A stretch of 64,000 bases of DNA from Xestospongia bergquistia (Eukaryota > Porifera > Demospongiae > Haplosclerida > Petrosiidae), in assembly GCA_963965975.1 (NCBI GenBank), contig OZ014425.1, positions 1,188,501 to 1,252,500 on the forward strand, given 5' to 3'. Both the position numbers and the translations under genes were made by a program. Position 1 is the first letter of the stretch; every line of letters starts with the position of its first letter. The notes beneath the pieces are model-generated. The model saw nothing but the letters and a program-made list of their open reading frames with translations, had not been told where the DNA came from and made no database searches. Positions 40,719 through 54,390 of this stretch are shown piece by piece.

Positions 40719-43453
40719 TCATATATAAATATTTGTATCCTCTTCGTTGTGATCAGATATGCTATCATTTTCAGTGATCATCATTGAATGGCTATGTATG
40801 GCATACACAACGTTTGGCTCCATTTCAATAACTTCTCTATCTTGAGTTTTTATTTTTTTAGCTTTATATAGACACCTGTAGAAATAGTAAGTTTCATTGA
40901 TAAAGTATCCTTTAGCAAACCTGAATAAAATAATGACGCATATTATTGATAGACAACCAAACACTGCAGCTCCTCCCAAGAATGATCCAATGATGCTTGC
41001 AGTATTAGATGACAGATGCATGGTCTCTGCTGAAGATAATTTGGATGAGTACACCACAGGAGATGAAGAAGGCATTTGATATAAAGAGATATCCATGTTT
41101 TTTGTAGACTCTAAGCTCATTGTTGTTGGTGTCACATGAGGAGGAGTATCTCCACAATAAACAGCAGCAATATTGGTGATATTTTTCTGTTGATTGTATG
41201 ATAATGAAGTTGATAGACAGTTTCCTATTTTCATCTCTCCTCCATTACAAGATACATTAGTATAGTAAATTTGTCTGAATGGTATTTTGAAGGGAGAACT
41301 ACTGAATGCTTTAGTATCTAAGAGAGAAATTATAGAACAGTTATATAAAATTGATATCCTTACAATTTGTTGTAAGATTTAACTGTTTACAAACTACAGT
41401 TGCATCTATATCATCCCATAGAGATCCACCTATTAACATCCAGACTCCATTGACACATATTTCAACCGTTCCTTCAGTATAATTAATACCTCCAGTCAAT
41501 CGTACATCACCATTAATACAACCTATGTAACAGAATAATTTTGATTGAATGATGTACCAACTAACCATCAATACAGTGTAGTGAGAATATGTCATCAGTA
41601 ACATCACAATGTCTTTTTGCATCAATATATCTAACATGGCATTCCAGTAAGTTGTTCTCTGTACCATCACACCTGATGCGTTCTACTATAACTGGCCCAT
41701 GCTCCAGTCTGTATTCTTTGGTATGTAATTTAGTCTTTCCTATATACAAGTAAAAGAATTTAAAATATTTATAGTTAGAAATAACAACCTGAAAAAGTAA
41801 GTCCCATTTGAGCGCATGCAATACTCATTTCCTTGGTATTTAGATGTTTACATATCACACTCCATACTCCATCAATACAGATCTGAAGTATACCTTCTAA
41901 CATTGTATTTCCATCAATCAAACGTAAACTACCGTTAACACATCCTTCTGACTCTATAAAGGAAATAAAATTGTAGTTAGTATAACATGCCTGAAATTAA
42001 AAACAGACCATAGACACACTTGACTGCAATCTCCCTTTCATTACAGCTCAAACAGCTGTATGATTGGCATAAAGATATGTTGTCATAATTATACCTGCAA
42101 TATAGACCCATGTGAAAAATTGGGTCAATTAAATTAAACTGTCTTCTTTCAACAACGTAATGCCCTATCATAATAATATATATAATATGAACAAGTTATA
42201 TTATGCTTACATTTTTCATAGTATCCCAGTTGTTTACAGACAGTCGATCCAAGTTGCAAAGAATACGAAGACTTACGCTGGCATACATAAGTCCAGTGTT
42301 GTTTAAAACATATCTGAAGCTGACCCTCTGAGGGAACATTACCTCCAATTAGACGAATGGAACCTTCTGAGATGCAATCTGAAGCTATTGTGAGAATTGT
42401 AATAGCAATTGTGAGAATTGTAATAGCAATTGTGAGAATTGTAATAGCTATTGTGAGAATTGTAATAGCAATTTTTCTATTTTATTATTAATCACATTTT
42501 ATTTAATATCCTTTTTTCTAATGCATGCATTGTGAAATATTGAAATAATAAATAAAGGATAAATACAAACCTGGCAAACTAGGACACTTGATTCCAACAA
42601 CTCTTGTCCTGCCACACCACAAGTCATCAGTAAACAAACCCTGACTCCAATATATAGAGTGTGAACAGTTTAGTAGAGAAGACTCAGTCCCAGAACAGCT
42701 GTACATACCAAATGAAGGTCGTTTGGCTAATCCTGTTCTGTTTGTATAATACGAACTTGCTACATATAAAGAATTAAGAAAAGTAAGCATTACAAGATCT
42801 TATGACACCATTTATTATATTTTCCTTTATTACATAATTAATATTATATGTTTGCCTAGCAGATTGTTATTTTTTTATTCTTTATTGTTGCTATTCTCAA
42901 GGTATTGTTGAATGTTATTTGTTTAGATAAAATCACACAGTAATTAATAATAGCAATGTGTTAGTTTAATATATTTCATGAAGCAAAAGTCACCTTACTA
43001 TAAACAATAGACATGCAATCAATTTGATTCTTTTAAAGGACACAGTTGATGTTATTATTTTGTATATTAAGTTAGTATTCCTTTGTTTTGTCACTTCTGA
43101 CTCTTCTGGTCTGCTATCTTAAGTTTAATTAACAATGTGTTTGAAATTTTCACACTATTTTTGTGTACTGTATATGATGACTTACAGAAATTTTGAAATC
43201 CAAGTTGATGACAAGCGACATTGGCTTCTTCACAGCCAAAACCATAACCACAGACTGTCCCCCAAGTACCATTTATAGTACATATCTCCATTACTCCATC
43301 TCTAGGTGAAGTACCACCAACTAAACGTGATTCTCCAGGATTGCACTGACCAGTAACCAATGTCATAATAGCTAGAGCAAAAATTACAATACTACATAGC
43401 AAAGTCTTATTTATCTCACCAGTACTAAGAAGAAGAAACAGTAGAACAGACAT
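40719..43453 (-). CDS. SRCR receptor 1 (four SRCR domains, one TM)
   Basis: Type I membrane protein of 596 aa. Exons 43453-43420, 43371-43186, 42759-42571, 42384-42211, 42164-42009, 41953-41789, 41739-41566, 41522-41364, 41317-40921, 40875-40719. A signal peptide precedes four scavenger receptor cysteine-rich domains, each coded by two exons with phase-1 boundaries: starts are SRLVGGTSPRDG, SIRLIGGNVPSEG, SLRLIDGNTMLEG and DVRLTGGINYTEG. Second halves carry the W/C patterns (SYYTNRTG...CSGTESSLLNC). The stalk is short and Ser-rich without repeats. The TM helix is SIIGSFLGGAAVFGCLSIIC plus hydrophobic residues to about LFR. The tail lacks the YDEP end of receptors 3-5. SRCR proteins bind polyanionic or microbial ligands; the ligand here is unknown. 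Confidence 0.88.
42387..42470. repeat. 21-bp minisatellite, four units
   Basis: Four near-perfect copies of ATTGTGAGAATTGTAATAGC(A/T) directly abut the splice acceptor of exon 4 of SRCR receptor 1. On the coding (minus) strand each unit carries pyrimidine-rich and branch-like sequence. Confidence 0.9.
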
Positions 43454-43881
43454 TTTGCAATTAACTAATGTGAAAGGAAACAGAATTTATATACATATAT
43501 TATATAAACTCAGTAATCAAAAAGGTTGCATTAGAATAAACAGAGAAAATCATAATTCAATACATATTAAAACTAGTCGATGGTCAGTAATAGAGAAAAA
43601 AATCCTTTGTCCCTGTTTAGTGTTTTCTCCACAGTTATATCTGCTTATCATCCTTTGTTTGGAAAGTTGTCTTTATTTGATGTCTTTGAGTCCTCTAAGT
43701 AGTAGGACACATACCTTTAAGTATCTATTATAATATATGGCTGTTATAATGGTAGAGTGACTACAGTCACAAATCTGATAAAAATTATACTAAATGAGAA
43801 AATGGTTTATGATAATAACAGTCATTGCTTATATCAAAAGACAAGACTGTAACACTGTACAATATTATTATTACAAAATTA
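43454..43881. other. Spacer between SRCR receptors 1 and 2
   Basis: AT-rich DNA holding the receptor 1 promoter side and the receptor 2 3' flank. No exon or clear TATA element seen. Confidence 0.5.
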
Positions 43882-46800
43882 TTACAGAAGTTCTAAGTTG
43901 CATGACATTGGTGATTTCTGTGGCAATTCTTTTTGACAGTGTTCTTCTAAGCTTCCCAACTGCTGGTGTTTGACCTCTTCACACTTACAAACTTCATGCG
44001 TAGACTTCTTTTCAATGTCATCTTTATCTTCAGTTCTTGTCTTTAACTTGTACAAATACCTGAAAATAAAAGAGTTGCATAGTTTTTCAATATAATATAA
44101 ATTTTGCACACCTCAATAAAATTATAACGCATAATATAGATAAACTACCGAACACAGCTCCTCCCAGAAAGATACCGATAATAATTGCATTGAAAAATGA
44201 TTGAAAGCTCTCTGTTGTTAATGGAGAACTTGGCATGATGGAACTATATAGATATTGTTGATGAGAAGATACATCATGTGATGAAGGAAATGTTTGAAAT
44301 GACGAGAAAACTACAGGAGATGATTGAGGAGATGACAAAATCATTTTAGATGAATAAACCATAGAAGCTAATGAAGCCACAGGTATTACAGATGAAGTAA
44401 CATGTATAGTTTTTGAAGGCTCAAAATGAGGCATAGTATCTCCACAATAAACAGCTGCAACATTATTGATATTTTTCTGTTGATTGTATGATAATGAAGT
44501 TGATAGACAGTTTCCTATTTTCATCTCTCCTCCATTACAAGCTACATTAGTATAGTAAATTTGTCTGAATGGTATTTTGAAGGGAGAACTACTGAATGCT
44601 TTAGTATCTAAGAGAGAAATTATAGAACAGTTATATAAAATTAATATCCTTACAATTTGTTGTAAGATTTAACTGTTTACAAACTACAGTTGCATCTATA
44701 TCATCCCATAGAGATCCTCCTATTAACATCCAGACTCCATTAACACATATTTCAACTGTTCCCTCAGTATAATTACTACCTCCAGTCAATCGTACATCAC
44801 CATTAACACATCCTATATAACAGATACATAATAATAACATATTTTCCATAGGAAATACTAGCTAACCATCAACACAACGAAGTGAAAATAGGTCATCAGG
44901 AATGAAACACTCACCAATTCCTTTATCATCCAGAAATGTGACATAACAATCAAGTAAGTTTTCCTCATCACCATTGCAATCAACAGCCTGTAATAATAGT
45001 GGTCCATGTTTTAATCCATAGGTATAATTCAACTCTGATTGATTTGCTCCTATATTATAAGTAATCGATCACTAATATTTTAATAGTTGACATACCGATT
45101 GAACTAAAGCCCATTCCAGCGCAAGCAACATTCATTTCATCAAAATCTACTGTATATTCACTATCACATATCACACCCCATACTCCATCAATACAGATCT
45201 GAACTATACCATCTAACATTGTATTTCCACCAATCAAACGTAAGCTACCATTAACACATCCTTCTGACTCTATAAAGGAAATAGAAGCACCACATCACAT
45301 TTTTGATTACTGTCTTGTTACCATAGATACACTTGACTGCAATTTCATTTTCTGTACAATTTCTGTTGCAGACATTATAAAAATTACATGAAGATACATG
45401 GTCATAGTTATAATATTCCTCTGTACAATACATCCCAGTGTAGAAAAATGAATTATCGGCTTCAAAATATCTCTTTACATCAACTGCAAACCCTATCAAA
45501 GCAAGATAGCATCAGTATAACTGTTATTTAGTTAATTCATTTTTGCCCTGGAAAATTTATAGTTTTAGATATGTCTCAGCAACTTTCAAATTGTTTAGAT
45601 TAACTGTTTACAGTCAATGAATCAAGGCATGAAGTATTTCTTACATTTTCCATGGTATCCTAGTTGTTTGCAAACAACAGATCCAAGTATAAAGTAACTA
45701 CCATAATTTGTATCATCATATTCGCATACATAAGTCCAGTGTTCTCCTAAACATACTTGAAGTTGACCCTCTGAAGGAACAGTACCTCCAATTAAACGAA
45801 TAGAGCCTTCAGTATCACAATTTGGAATGGTAGCTTGTACTAATAAGTGAAAATATAGGTAGATATATTTACCAGTTATTAACCTGCTCTATTTTTGTAC
45901 ATAAATGAATAAAAGCTTCAGTTTACACAGTTTCAATAGATTGGATAATCAATAAAATACTGTAAGTGAATGATTTAAACAAATCATTACGTCATTAAAC
46001 TAATCATAGACTATCCTAGTTTAATTACAAACCTGGCGTACTAGGGCAGTTGAGTCCAACTACTCTATCTTTGCCGCAATAATAATCATCATTAAACAGG
46101 TTTTGCCTCCATAAATAAGACCGTGGACAGTTTAGCAGAGAAGTCTCATTTCCAAAGCAATCGTACATACCAAATGAAGGTCGTTGAGCTAATCCTGTTT
46201 GTACTCTATAATAAGAACTTACTAAAAAGTAAAAAAAAAAGAAAAATGTTGAAGACAAAAGGAAAATGTTATATAGCAAAATTCAAAATCACTATTGTTG
46301 TGTAATATGACTACAGCTGTAAGGAGTATTTCAAGGACCAGATCAATTATATAATGGTATAATTTTCAATCCTTAGTGGCTAAATACAAAGATGCTAATA
46401 ATACAATCATTCGTGATCTAGGAGGTAAAATATAGCTTTTTTTGAACTGTTGATTTCATCACTATAGTAACAACAGTATAATTGCAGTGTAGTATGAATA
46501 ATACTACTTGGAGAGGCTGAAAATGCATTAAGATATTGGTCACAGGTCTAGAACATGCAAATATCTTGAATTATTAATATTTTAATTCAAAGTGAGAGAA
46601 GTTCTATTGTATATTGTAATCACATAGTAGGAGTGTACAACTTGTTTTGATAATAGATACAAATGAAATTTTGATGCTTAAATTGTTTACATAATTCTAT
46701 AACGCAATGTATAGCAATATTATGATACCAATGCTATAATAATAGATACATTATTATAACAAGTGATGGACTAATACACACAATATGATCATGAATTATT

Positions 46801-47248
46801 GAATTGATAGTGCATACTATGACACTTCCTTTTGGGCAAGCTAATTGTATTATATTCTTCGTGTTAATCAACAATGTCCTCATTTGATGTGATCAAACAG
46901 ATTTATATCCAATTATAGAGTGCCATCAGTCACTTTGTATACTTTGCATACTTCAAAGCTTCTCTGCATTCATCATACTTACAGAAATTTTGAAATCCAA
47001 GCTGCCGACAAGCAACAGCTGCATCTTTACACTCAAAATCAACCTCACAGGCTGTCCCCCAAGTATTACTCGTTGTACATATCTCCATTACTCCATCCCT
47101 AAGTGAAGTACCATCAACTAGACGTGATTCTCCAGGAATGCAATGACCAGTAATCAATGACACTAGGATAAAAGCTACAATATAATTTTAGTCCATAGTA
47201 CTTCATGTCTCTCTTACCAGTACTTAGAAGAAGCAGTAGAACAGTCAT
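43882..47248 (-). CDS. SRCR receptor 2 (four SRCR domains, one TM)
   Basis: Type I membrane protein of 651 aa; exons 47248-47218, 47162-46983, 46221-46033, 45839-45645, 45492-45322, 45269-45096, 45049-44867, 44812-44654, 44607-44112, 44059-43882. The layout matches receptor 1: signal peptide, SRCR starts SRLVDGTSLRDG, SIRLIGGTVPSEG, SLRLIGGNTMLDG and DVRLTGGSNYTEG, then a Ser/Pro stalk without regular repeats, and a TM helix (IIIGIFLGGAVFGSLSILC). The cytoplasmic tail differs from all other members: Lys/Glu- and Cys-containing (HEVCKCEEVKHQQ) and no conserved tyrosine motif. It diverges most from the array, suggesting an older copy. Its start lies 156 bp from the stop of CCDC174. Confidence 0.87.
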
Positions 47249-47404
47249 ATCGAACAGAACTGTGCTTACAAGAAATATCGCGATAACGACCACGTTAATA
47301 CTTGCACAGCTGGCCTGTTTGGGGTGGACTTTCAAACATTCAACTAGTACATGTATTACCAACTTTTTAAATATAATTAGTGATAATTAAATTAATAATA
47401 ATTA

Positions 47405-49982
47405 TTAAGATGATGAGTTAGGAGTGATAGAGGAAGATGGTGGAGGAACTTGAGATGGTGGGGGAGGAGGAGGAGGAGGAGGAGGGTACATAAAGGGAGT
47501 TGGATAAGGATAAATTGGAGGAGGATAAAACATAAAAGGAGGTGGTGGAGGAAATGAAAATGATGGAACATGTGAAGTCGAGTTTGAATCAGACTGGGTT
47601 TCAGTCTGGGGAGTAGGATTAGTAGAGAAGACATCTGACTGTTCTTTAGATTTTTTATTGTAATAAAATGTAGGAGGAGCAAATTCTTGTGGTCTTTCGT
47701 TTTGTAATTCCTTCTTCCTTTTTCTTATAGGATCCATAACTACAACAATATGAAATATCAAATGGTACTAATATAATAATTATATCAAATATGTACTTTT
47801 TCCTTTGTCCCAAGGTCTGACATGTTTCTCTCTCTCTTCTTCCTCTGCTTTCTCCCGAGCTTTATCAATTACTTTAGCTAGTGACTCTTCAAAAGACAGA
47901 CTGGCAGAATCTAATATAAAAAGGTATTGATATACAATCCATTTAAAGCAAAATTTACCATCTTTCTTTTCTACTGGTTTTTCTTGTTCAAAGTCAAATC
48001 CAGCTATGTCCATTAACAGTTTATCATTTTCTTCTCTGCCTTGTTTAAGTTTTCTCTCTCTCACTCGTGCTAACTTAGCTTCCATAATGGCCTGACGTTT
48101 CTCTTTAAGTTTTTCTCTTTTAGAACGTTGATCAATTGTCTAATAAAAAAGACAGAGCATTTATAGTGGGAATAACTCAAAGCAAAACTTACATCATCTC
48201 TTAGTTTATTGAGCATCTTTAATTGTTCCTGCCTTTTCTCTTCCTCCATAGAAAAAGAATAATATCCAACACCATGAGACCGTACCTCTATAAACAACAT
48301 TGTTACTGCCATAATTATTTCTAGGACACACTAACCATTGTGCTGGACAGTCTGGTAATGAACTGGTTCAGCAGGTTTTTCAACTTCGTCGTCCTCTCCT
48401 TCTATTCCAGCCATTGCCTCTTTCTCCCATCTCATTCTCTCCCTCTCTCTTCTCATATCTTCTGATAACAGATCAGGTGAAGGTGATCTATTGTACAGCA
48501 ATCATTACACATACACACAAAAACCCACACCTTGATGTTTGTTTTCTTTCTGAGGCCTTTTGTCTATTCATTTCATTATCAATCTTCTTCATTCCTTCTA
48601 AATCTTTTTTCATACAGCGACGAGATCGTCCTAAAAAGTCAGTATACTCTACCCTATATTGAAGAGACAATATATAAATACAAACACTTTTCAAGACATA
48701 GTCTCAGAACATTATTAGCTAGTCCTAATATCCTAATATCCTACCATTCTTCATCACTATTTGCAGCTGGTTCATCCTCCTCCATTGTTTCCTTCACTTC
48801 TGTCACAGGTTCCTCCGTTGTCCTAGTACCATTCTTCATATGCGTCTAAGAATAGTGCAATATCATAATGAGAAGAGCATGTGAAGTAGTTATCAAAGCA
48901 TCTGTTATTAATAAAACACCCAAACCTTTCCCATAGCAACCATATCACACAAACAGAACGATTAGTATTATATTTATTAATCATTACAATTAAACCACAA
49001 TTGTCAGTACAAAACAACTTTAGCTCCATTTACGAAGGAAGTAAATAAACGGTACACTAGTAGGTGGAGCTTCCAATATAATAAGGCTATAGAATACAGA
49101 CTAGATATATATTGTGATCATTGTCCATATAAGGACAATGATCACAATATGTTACTAATTTTATGACATTACCTCTTCATAGATCTTCCTTTGAAAATCT
49201 ACCATATATTTGGGACCATCTTCTCCGTCTTCATCATCTTCATTGTCACTGTTCAGTAGTCCTTCACCTTTTGATAACTTATCATACAACTTTGCTTTAG
49301 CTTCAAGTGCAGCTCTATAAAGAGATCAACTTGATATCAAATGTCCATTATATACATATGAAATCAAGAGTCATAAAATGATCAAAAACAATCATTGACT
49401 CTACCTTGATTTTGCTAATTCTGCCTCCTCTTCAGGAGTCATTTGTGATGATTTGGTGGAAGTAGAAGACTTAGACTTGTTCTCATGTCCTTTTAAAATC
49501 TTTTTAGGTTGTCTACGCCATATTGAAGCTGTCTATGGTACAAATAAAAGAGAGCAGTTACAATTAACATCAAATATAAGACAATAGTTAAGGATGAAAC
49601 CTTACACACCGTGATCATGTACTACCAATAAATATTTTTTTTAATTAAAGGATTATTGTTAACAATCATTTTAAGGTATTCTATTATACACTATGACTCA
49701 TTAATGACACAAAGTAGAGAGAGTCTACGTTAATTAGATAAGACATACTTTATTTGATACTTTTTTAGTTTGTGTAGGTAGTTTGACAGCACCACTACCA
49801 CCTTGTAGTACTTCTTGCTGTTTGTGATAGAGTGCTGCTTTTAGATCTACCAGCTGTATAAAATGAACAACACATGAAAGATATTTTAATAAATTAACAT
49901 GACGTCCTAGTAGTTCTATTACACTCACAGAGGCGGCATTCACGTGTATCTTCTTCTTTGGCTTAGAGTCTTCGCCATCCAT
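47405..49982 (-). CDS. CCDC174: CCDC174 orthologue
   Basis: Protein of 509 aa from eleven exons (49982-49929, 49853-49749, 49532-49405, 49314-49173, 48845-48745, 48653-48531, 48487-48336, 48287-48193, 48139-47959, 47910-47797, 47739-47405). Family landmarks occur in order: [130 protein letters not shown]. CCDC174 is a nuclear coiled-coil protein linked to RNA processing and the exon-junction complex. The C-terminus is a polyproline tract (about 12 prolines) and Ser-rich end, unlike vertebrates. Its 5' exons were copied into the SRCR array twice as broken fragments. Confidence 0.92.
49109..49150. repeat. Perfect 42-bp palindrome
   Basis: Arms ATATTGTGATCATTGTCC and GGACAATGATCACAATAT with a 6-bp loop, in an intron of CCDC174. 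It forms a strong hairpin; origin unknown, possibly a tiny MITE. Confidence 0.95.
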
Positions 49983-50229
49983 ATCGCCACGCCCACAGCA
50001 AGTTTGATTTTTTTTTACAAATACGGTGAAATACCGTAAATATCTAACACGTGGTGTATCTCTGTAAGTTATAATTAATTAAAACAATTATATTATAATT
50101 AATTAAAACAATAATAAAAGGTTAGTAATTACGATAATACAATCAAATGACGGCGTCATAAGTTACAATTACTACAACTATTTTAATCAGTATTCACTCA
50201 AGCATCATGCTGCATTGTAACAGCATCTG

Positions 50230-53200
50230 CTATCGAAAAGGCTCATCATAAATGACTTCATCTTCAATCTGAGGCTCGTTTTCATTATATGGGAATGTCT
50301 CATATCGGTAGTGATCAAAGGTAGCTCTGGCACTATCTTCTGAGATCATTGAATGGCTATGTATACCATATGCACTACTTGGATTCATTTCAATATTTTC
50401 ATTATGAGTTCTTGCCGCCTTTTTATAGCACAGATATCTATAGTAATTAAAAGTATGTTTTATTCGAATTAAAACATTGAATTTTGTATACCTGAATAAA
50501 ATTATGAAGCATAAAATTGATAAACCACCAAAAACAGTTCCTCCCACGAATGACCCGATCAAGACTATATTGTCAAATGATTTAAAACTCTCTGGAGAAC
50601 TTGGTCTGTGAAGTAAAATGGAACTGTTAGACAAATAGCTAGATGAATAAACTAGAGAAGACAATGCATATGAAGGAGATGGCAAATGTTTCTCACTAGA
50701 TCTTGAGTGAACTAGAGAAGACAATGAAGGAGATGGCGAATGTTTTTCTTTAGATGAGTGAACTAGAGAAGACAATGAAGGAGATGGTGAATGTTTTTCT
50801 TTAGATGAGTGAACTAGAAAAGAAATTGAAGGAGATGGCGAATGTTTCTCTCTAGATGAGTGAACTAGAGAAGACAATGAAGGAGATGGCAAATGTTTTT
50901 CTTTAGACGAGTGAACTAGAAAAGACAATGAAAGAGATGACAAATGTTTTTCTTTATATGAGTGAACTAGAGAAGACAATGAAGGAGATGGCGAATGTTT
51001 CTCTCTAGATGAGTGAACTAGAGAAGACAATGAAGGAGATGGCGAATGTTTCTCTCTAGATGAGTGAACTAGAGAAGACAATGAAGGAGATGGTGAATGT
51101 TTCTCTCTAGATGAGCGAACTAGAGAAGACAATGAAGGAGATGGCGAATGTTTCTCTTTAGATGAGTGAACTAGAGAAGACAATGAAGGAGATGGCGAAT
51201 GTTTCTCTCTAGATGAGTGAGACAATGAAGGAGATGGCGAATGTTTCTCTCTAGATGAGTGAACTAGAGAAGACAATGAAGGAGATGGCAAATGTTTCTC
51301 TCTAGATGGAGAAGACAATGAAGGAGATGGTGAATGCTTCTCTCTAGATGAGTGAACTAGAGAAGACAATGAAGGAGATGGTGAATGTTTCTCTTTAGAT
51401 GAGTGAACTAGAAGAGATGAAGGAGCCACCTGTGTTGAGTAAGCCATTTGAGATGAAGTGATATCCATGATATTTGTGGTAGACTTTGTAACATGAGGAA
51501 TATCTCCACAATAAACACCAGCAACATTATTAATATTTTTCTGTTGATTGTATGATAATAAAGTTGATAGACAGTTTCCTATTTTCATCTCTCCTCCATT
51601 ACAAGCTACATTAGTATAGTAAATTGGTCTGAATGGTATTTTGAAGGGAGAACTACTGAATGCTTTAGTATCTAAGAGAGAAATTATAGAACAGTTATAT
51701 AAAATTAATATCCTTACAATTAGTTATAAGATTTAACTGTTTACAAACTACAGTTGCATCTATATCATCCCATAGAGATCCTCCTATTAACATCCAGACT
51801 CCATTAACACATATTTCAACTGTTCCCTCAGTATAATTACTACCTCCAGTCAATTGTACATCACCATTAATACATCCTATATATAAAATAAATAATAAAT
51901 AAGATGTATTCCTTATTATAACTAACCATCAACACAGTGTAGAGAAAAAATTTCATGAAGATAACAATTCCCACCTTCTTTTTCATAATCAATAAATACG
52001 ATAACACAATCTAATAAGTTTTTCTCAGTGCCATTGCATTGAATATGTTGTACCATCATTGGTCCATGTTCCAAATTGTAGTTCAAATACAAATTATATA
52101 TTCTAGTTACTCCTATAATAAAAGTTACTTAGTATAATAATTAATTATAAGTTGATATACCTGTTGGACTAAAACCCATTTGAGCACATGCAATACTCAT
52201 TTCCTTGGTAGTTAGACGATTGCATATCACACTCCATACTCCATCAATACAGATCTGAACTATACCATCTAACATTGTATTTCCACCAACCAAACGTAAA
52301 CTACCATTAACACATCCTTCTGACTCTATAAAGGAAAAGAGTCATAAATATTACATTTTTTGATTATATTATTTCAGACCATAAACACACTTGACTGCAG
52401 CTTCTTTTCCACTGCAATTTCTACAATAGCTATACAGATCACATGAAGACATATTGTAAGTGGTACGATAATATCCACATTCTACACGCATATATACAAA
52501 TGGATTAATTGCAGTGTATTGTCTTTTTTTAATGACAGAAATCCCTATATATCAAGGAAGAATGTGTCAATAAATATTGTGAGCTTACTCTTACATTTTC
52601 TGTGATATCCTAGTTGTTTGCAAACAACAGATCCAATTTTCAAAAAATCATAAAAGTTTGGTTCACATACATAAGTCCAGTGTTGTTTAAAACAGACTTG
52701 AAGTTGACCTTCTGAAGGAACTGTACCTCCAATTAAACGAACAGAACCTTCAATATTACAATCTGGAGCTAATATAATGTGTGATCATCATTAATCAGTT
52801 GACAGTTAATTGGTAGTCATTTTTAAGCATTTTAAAGAGATTTAATTAAATATGCTTAAAATAAGAATAAAATAGAATAGAACAAGAAAAACAATTTTTA
52901 AAAAATTTAATGTAACAGACTATTAATTTATAACTGACCTGACAATCTAGGACACTTGATTCCAACAACTCTTGTCCTGCCACACCTCGAATCATCGCTA
53001 AAAAAACTCTGACTCCAATGTACAGAGTGTGAACAGTTTAGTAGAGAAGACTCGGTCCCAGAACAACTGTAGATACCAAATGAAGGCCGTTTGGCTAGTC
53101 CTGTTCCATTTGTATAATATAAACTTGCTAGAAAATAGAAAACATAAATTAAAGTATGCTCGTTTGTATCATATATAATATCTATACAATCAGTCAATTT

Positions 53201-54390
53201 TTGTAGCATAAATAATATATTATGGAATTGAAAGATCATGCAGCTAATTATCAGAGAGCAATGAGATTGTTTTACCTCTGATTAAAAATTGAAAGAAAAA
53301 GATGGCTTAACCTTACAAACATACATATGTCCAGTTGCCAGTATCAGAGAAGCTAGTCATTTATTGAACAATGTAATATATATCAACCATAAGTTCTATA
53401 GTAATTTAAGCAATATATGTTTTAAATGTATCTTGTAAGTAGATGTATGTATCAGTTAAAATGACCAATTTATTTTTTGTTTTAACTGAATAAAATTAAT
53501 ATACAGTAAATTAGTGTATTTAACTGATACATCCATGTCTACAATTACATTATTTGATGTAAATTGAGAATGAATATAATACTGTTTGATTATTAATGTA
53601 CAAAGAGATTGATTGTTTATATAGCATCCTCATTTCCCTAAGAATAAAGTTAAATTAAAACACAAGTGATAAAAAGTCAATTCCATAGGACAATAGTTAG
53701 TAAATTTACTTTCATTTTGCATCAAATAATTTTGCTACATACAACCTGTATAATTATATAATTATATATTAATCAAATCAACCAATCAGTTTTACAGTGT
53801 GTGCACATATATATACTGTGTGTAGACAAAGTAGAAACAATAAAGCTCTTATGATAAAAATGTGCAGAGTTGTAGCTCAAATGCTATTTGCAATGTGAAG
53901 GAGTAAGCTGAGAAAGGGCCAGTTGTTAGTTGCTGCCTTTTGGTGATAATGTTTGAGCACATCATTCAGAATGATTCAAATTTGAATCATTTTGAATGAT
54001 GTAATCAAACATTATCAAAACAATTGCTGCTATATAATTCCTCAAATCATATCTAAAAAGTACTAAGGGTTCTATAGGTGTAACCTTAAATTTAACCCTT
54101 GGTTTACCAATCACATACAGGCATTTTGAAATCCAAGTTGATGACATGTAACAGATGCTTCCTCACAGTTAAAATCAAAGTCACAGACTGTTCCCCAAGT
54201 ACCCTCTTCAGTACATATCTCTATCACTCCATCTCTAGGTGAAGTACCACCTACTAAATGTGACTCTCCTGGAGTGCATTGACTAGAAACTGATGACACT
54301 ATATAGAGCAGTAAAAGACCACATATATAATACAATCTTAGTAGCTAAAATCTTACCAATACTAATAGCAAAAAATAGCAAAATTGTCAT
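50230..54390 (-). CDS. SRCR receptor 3 with long Ser/Pro repeat stalk
   Basis: Type I membrane protein of 879 aa; exons 54390-54357, 54298-54119, 53127-52939, 52768-52595, 52544-52380, 52325-52161, 52112-51927, 51876-51718, 51671-50492, 50437-50230. A signal peptide (MTILLFFAISI then VSSVSSQ) precedes four SRCR domains (SHLVGGTSPRDG, SVRLIGGTVPSEG, SLRLVGGNTMLDG, DVQLTGGSNYTEG). The stalk has about 15 repeats of 17 residues built on VHSSREKHSPSPSLSSL, likely a stiff, O-glycosylated spacer (inference). The TM helix (VLIGSFVGGTVFGGLSILC plus ILF) is followed by a tail with SSAYGIHSH and the C-terminal VIYDEPFR. YDEP fits the YxxP class bound by Crk-type SH2 domains when phosphorylated (inference). 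Confidence 0.9.
50650..51425 (-). repeat. 51-bp tandem repeat coding the receptor 3 stalk
   Basis: About 15 in-frame copies of a 51-bp unit (17 aa), some shortened by whole codons. High unit similarity points to recent slippage or unequal exchange. Counterparts lie at 57345-57990 (about 12) and 63600-63750 (1-2). Confidence 0.95.
53945..54016. repeat. 72-bp near-perfect palindrome
   Basis: Arms starting GATAATGTTTGA and ending TCAAACATTATC, meeting at AATGATTCAAATTTGAATCATT; only a few mismatches. It is in the second intron of SRCR receptor 3 and absent from the matching intron of receptor 4 as far as I can see. MITE-like. Confidence 0.95.

Noticed and set aside
47392..47682. Leu/Pro/His-rich open frame on the minus strand
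   Set aside because: Frame-shifted shadow of the proline-rich last exon of CCDC174.
50650..51425. Regular repeats looking like a CRISPR array
   Set aside because: The 51-bp units are contiguous, in frame with the receptor and without spacers; they code a Ser/Pro stalk, and the genome is eukaryotic.
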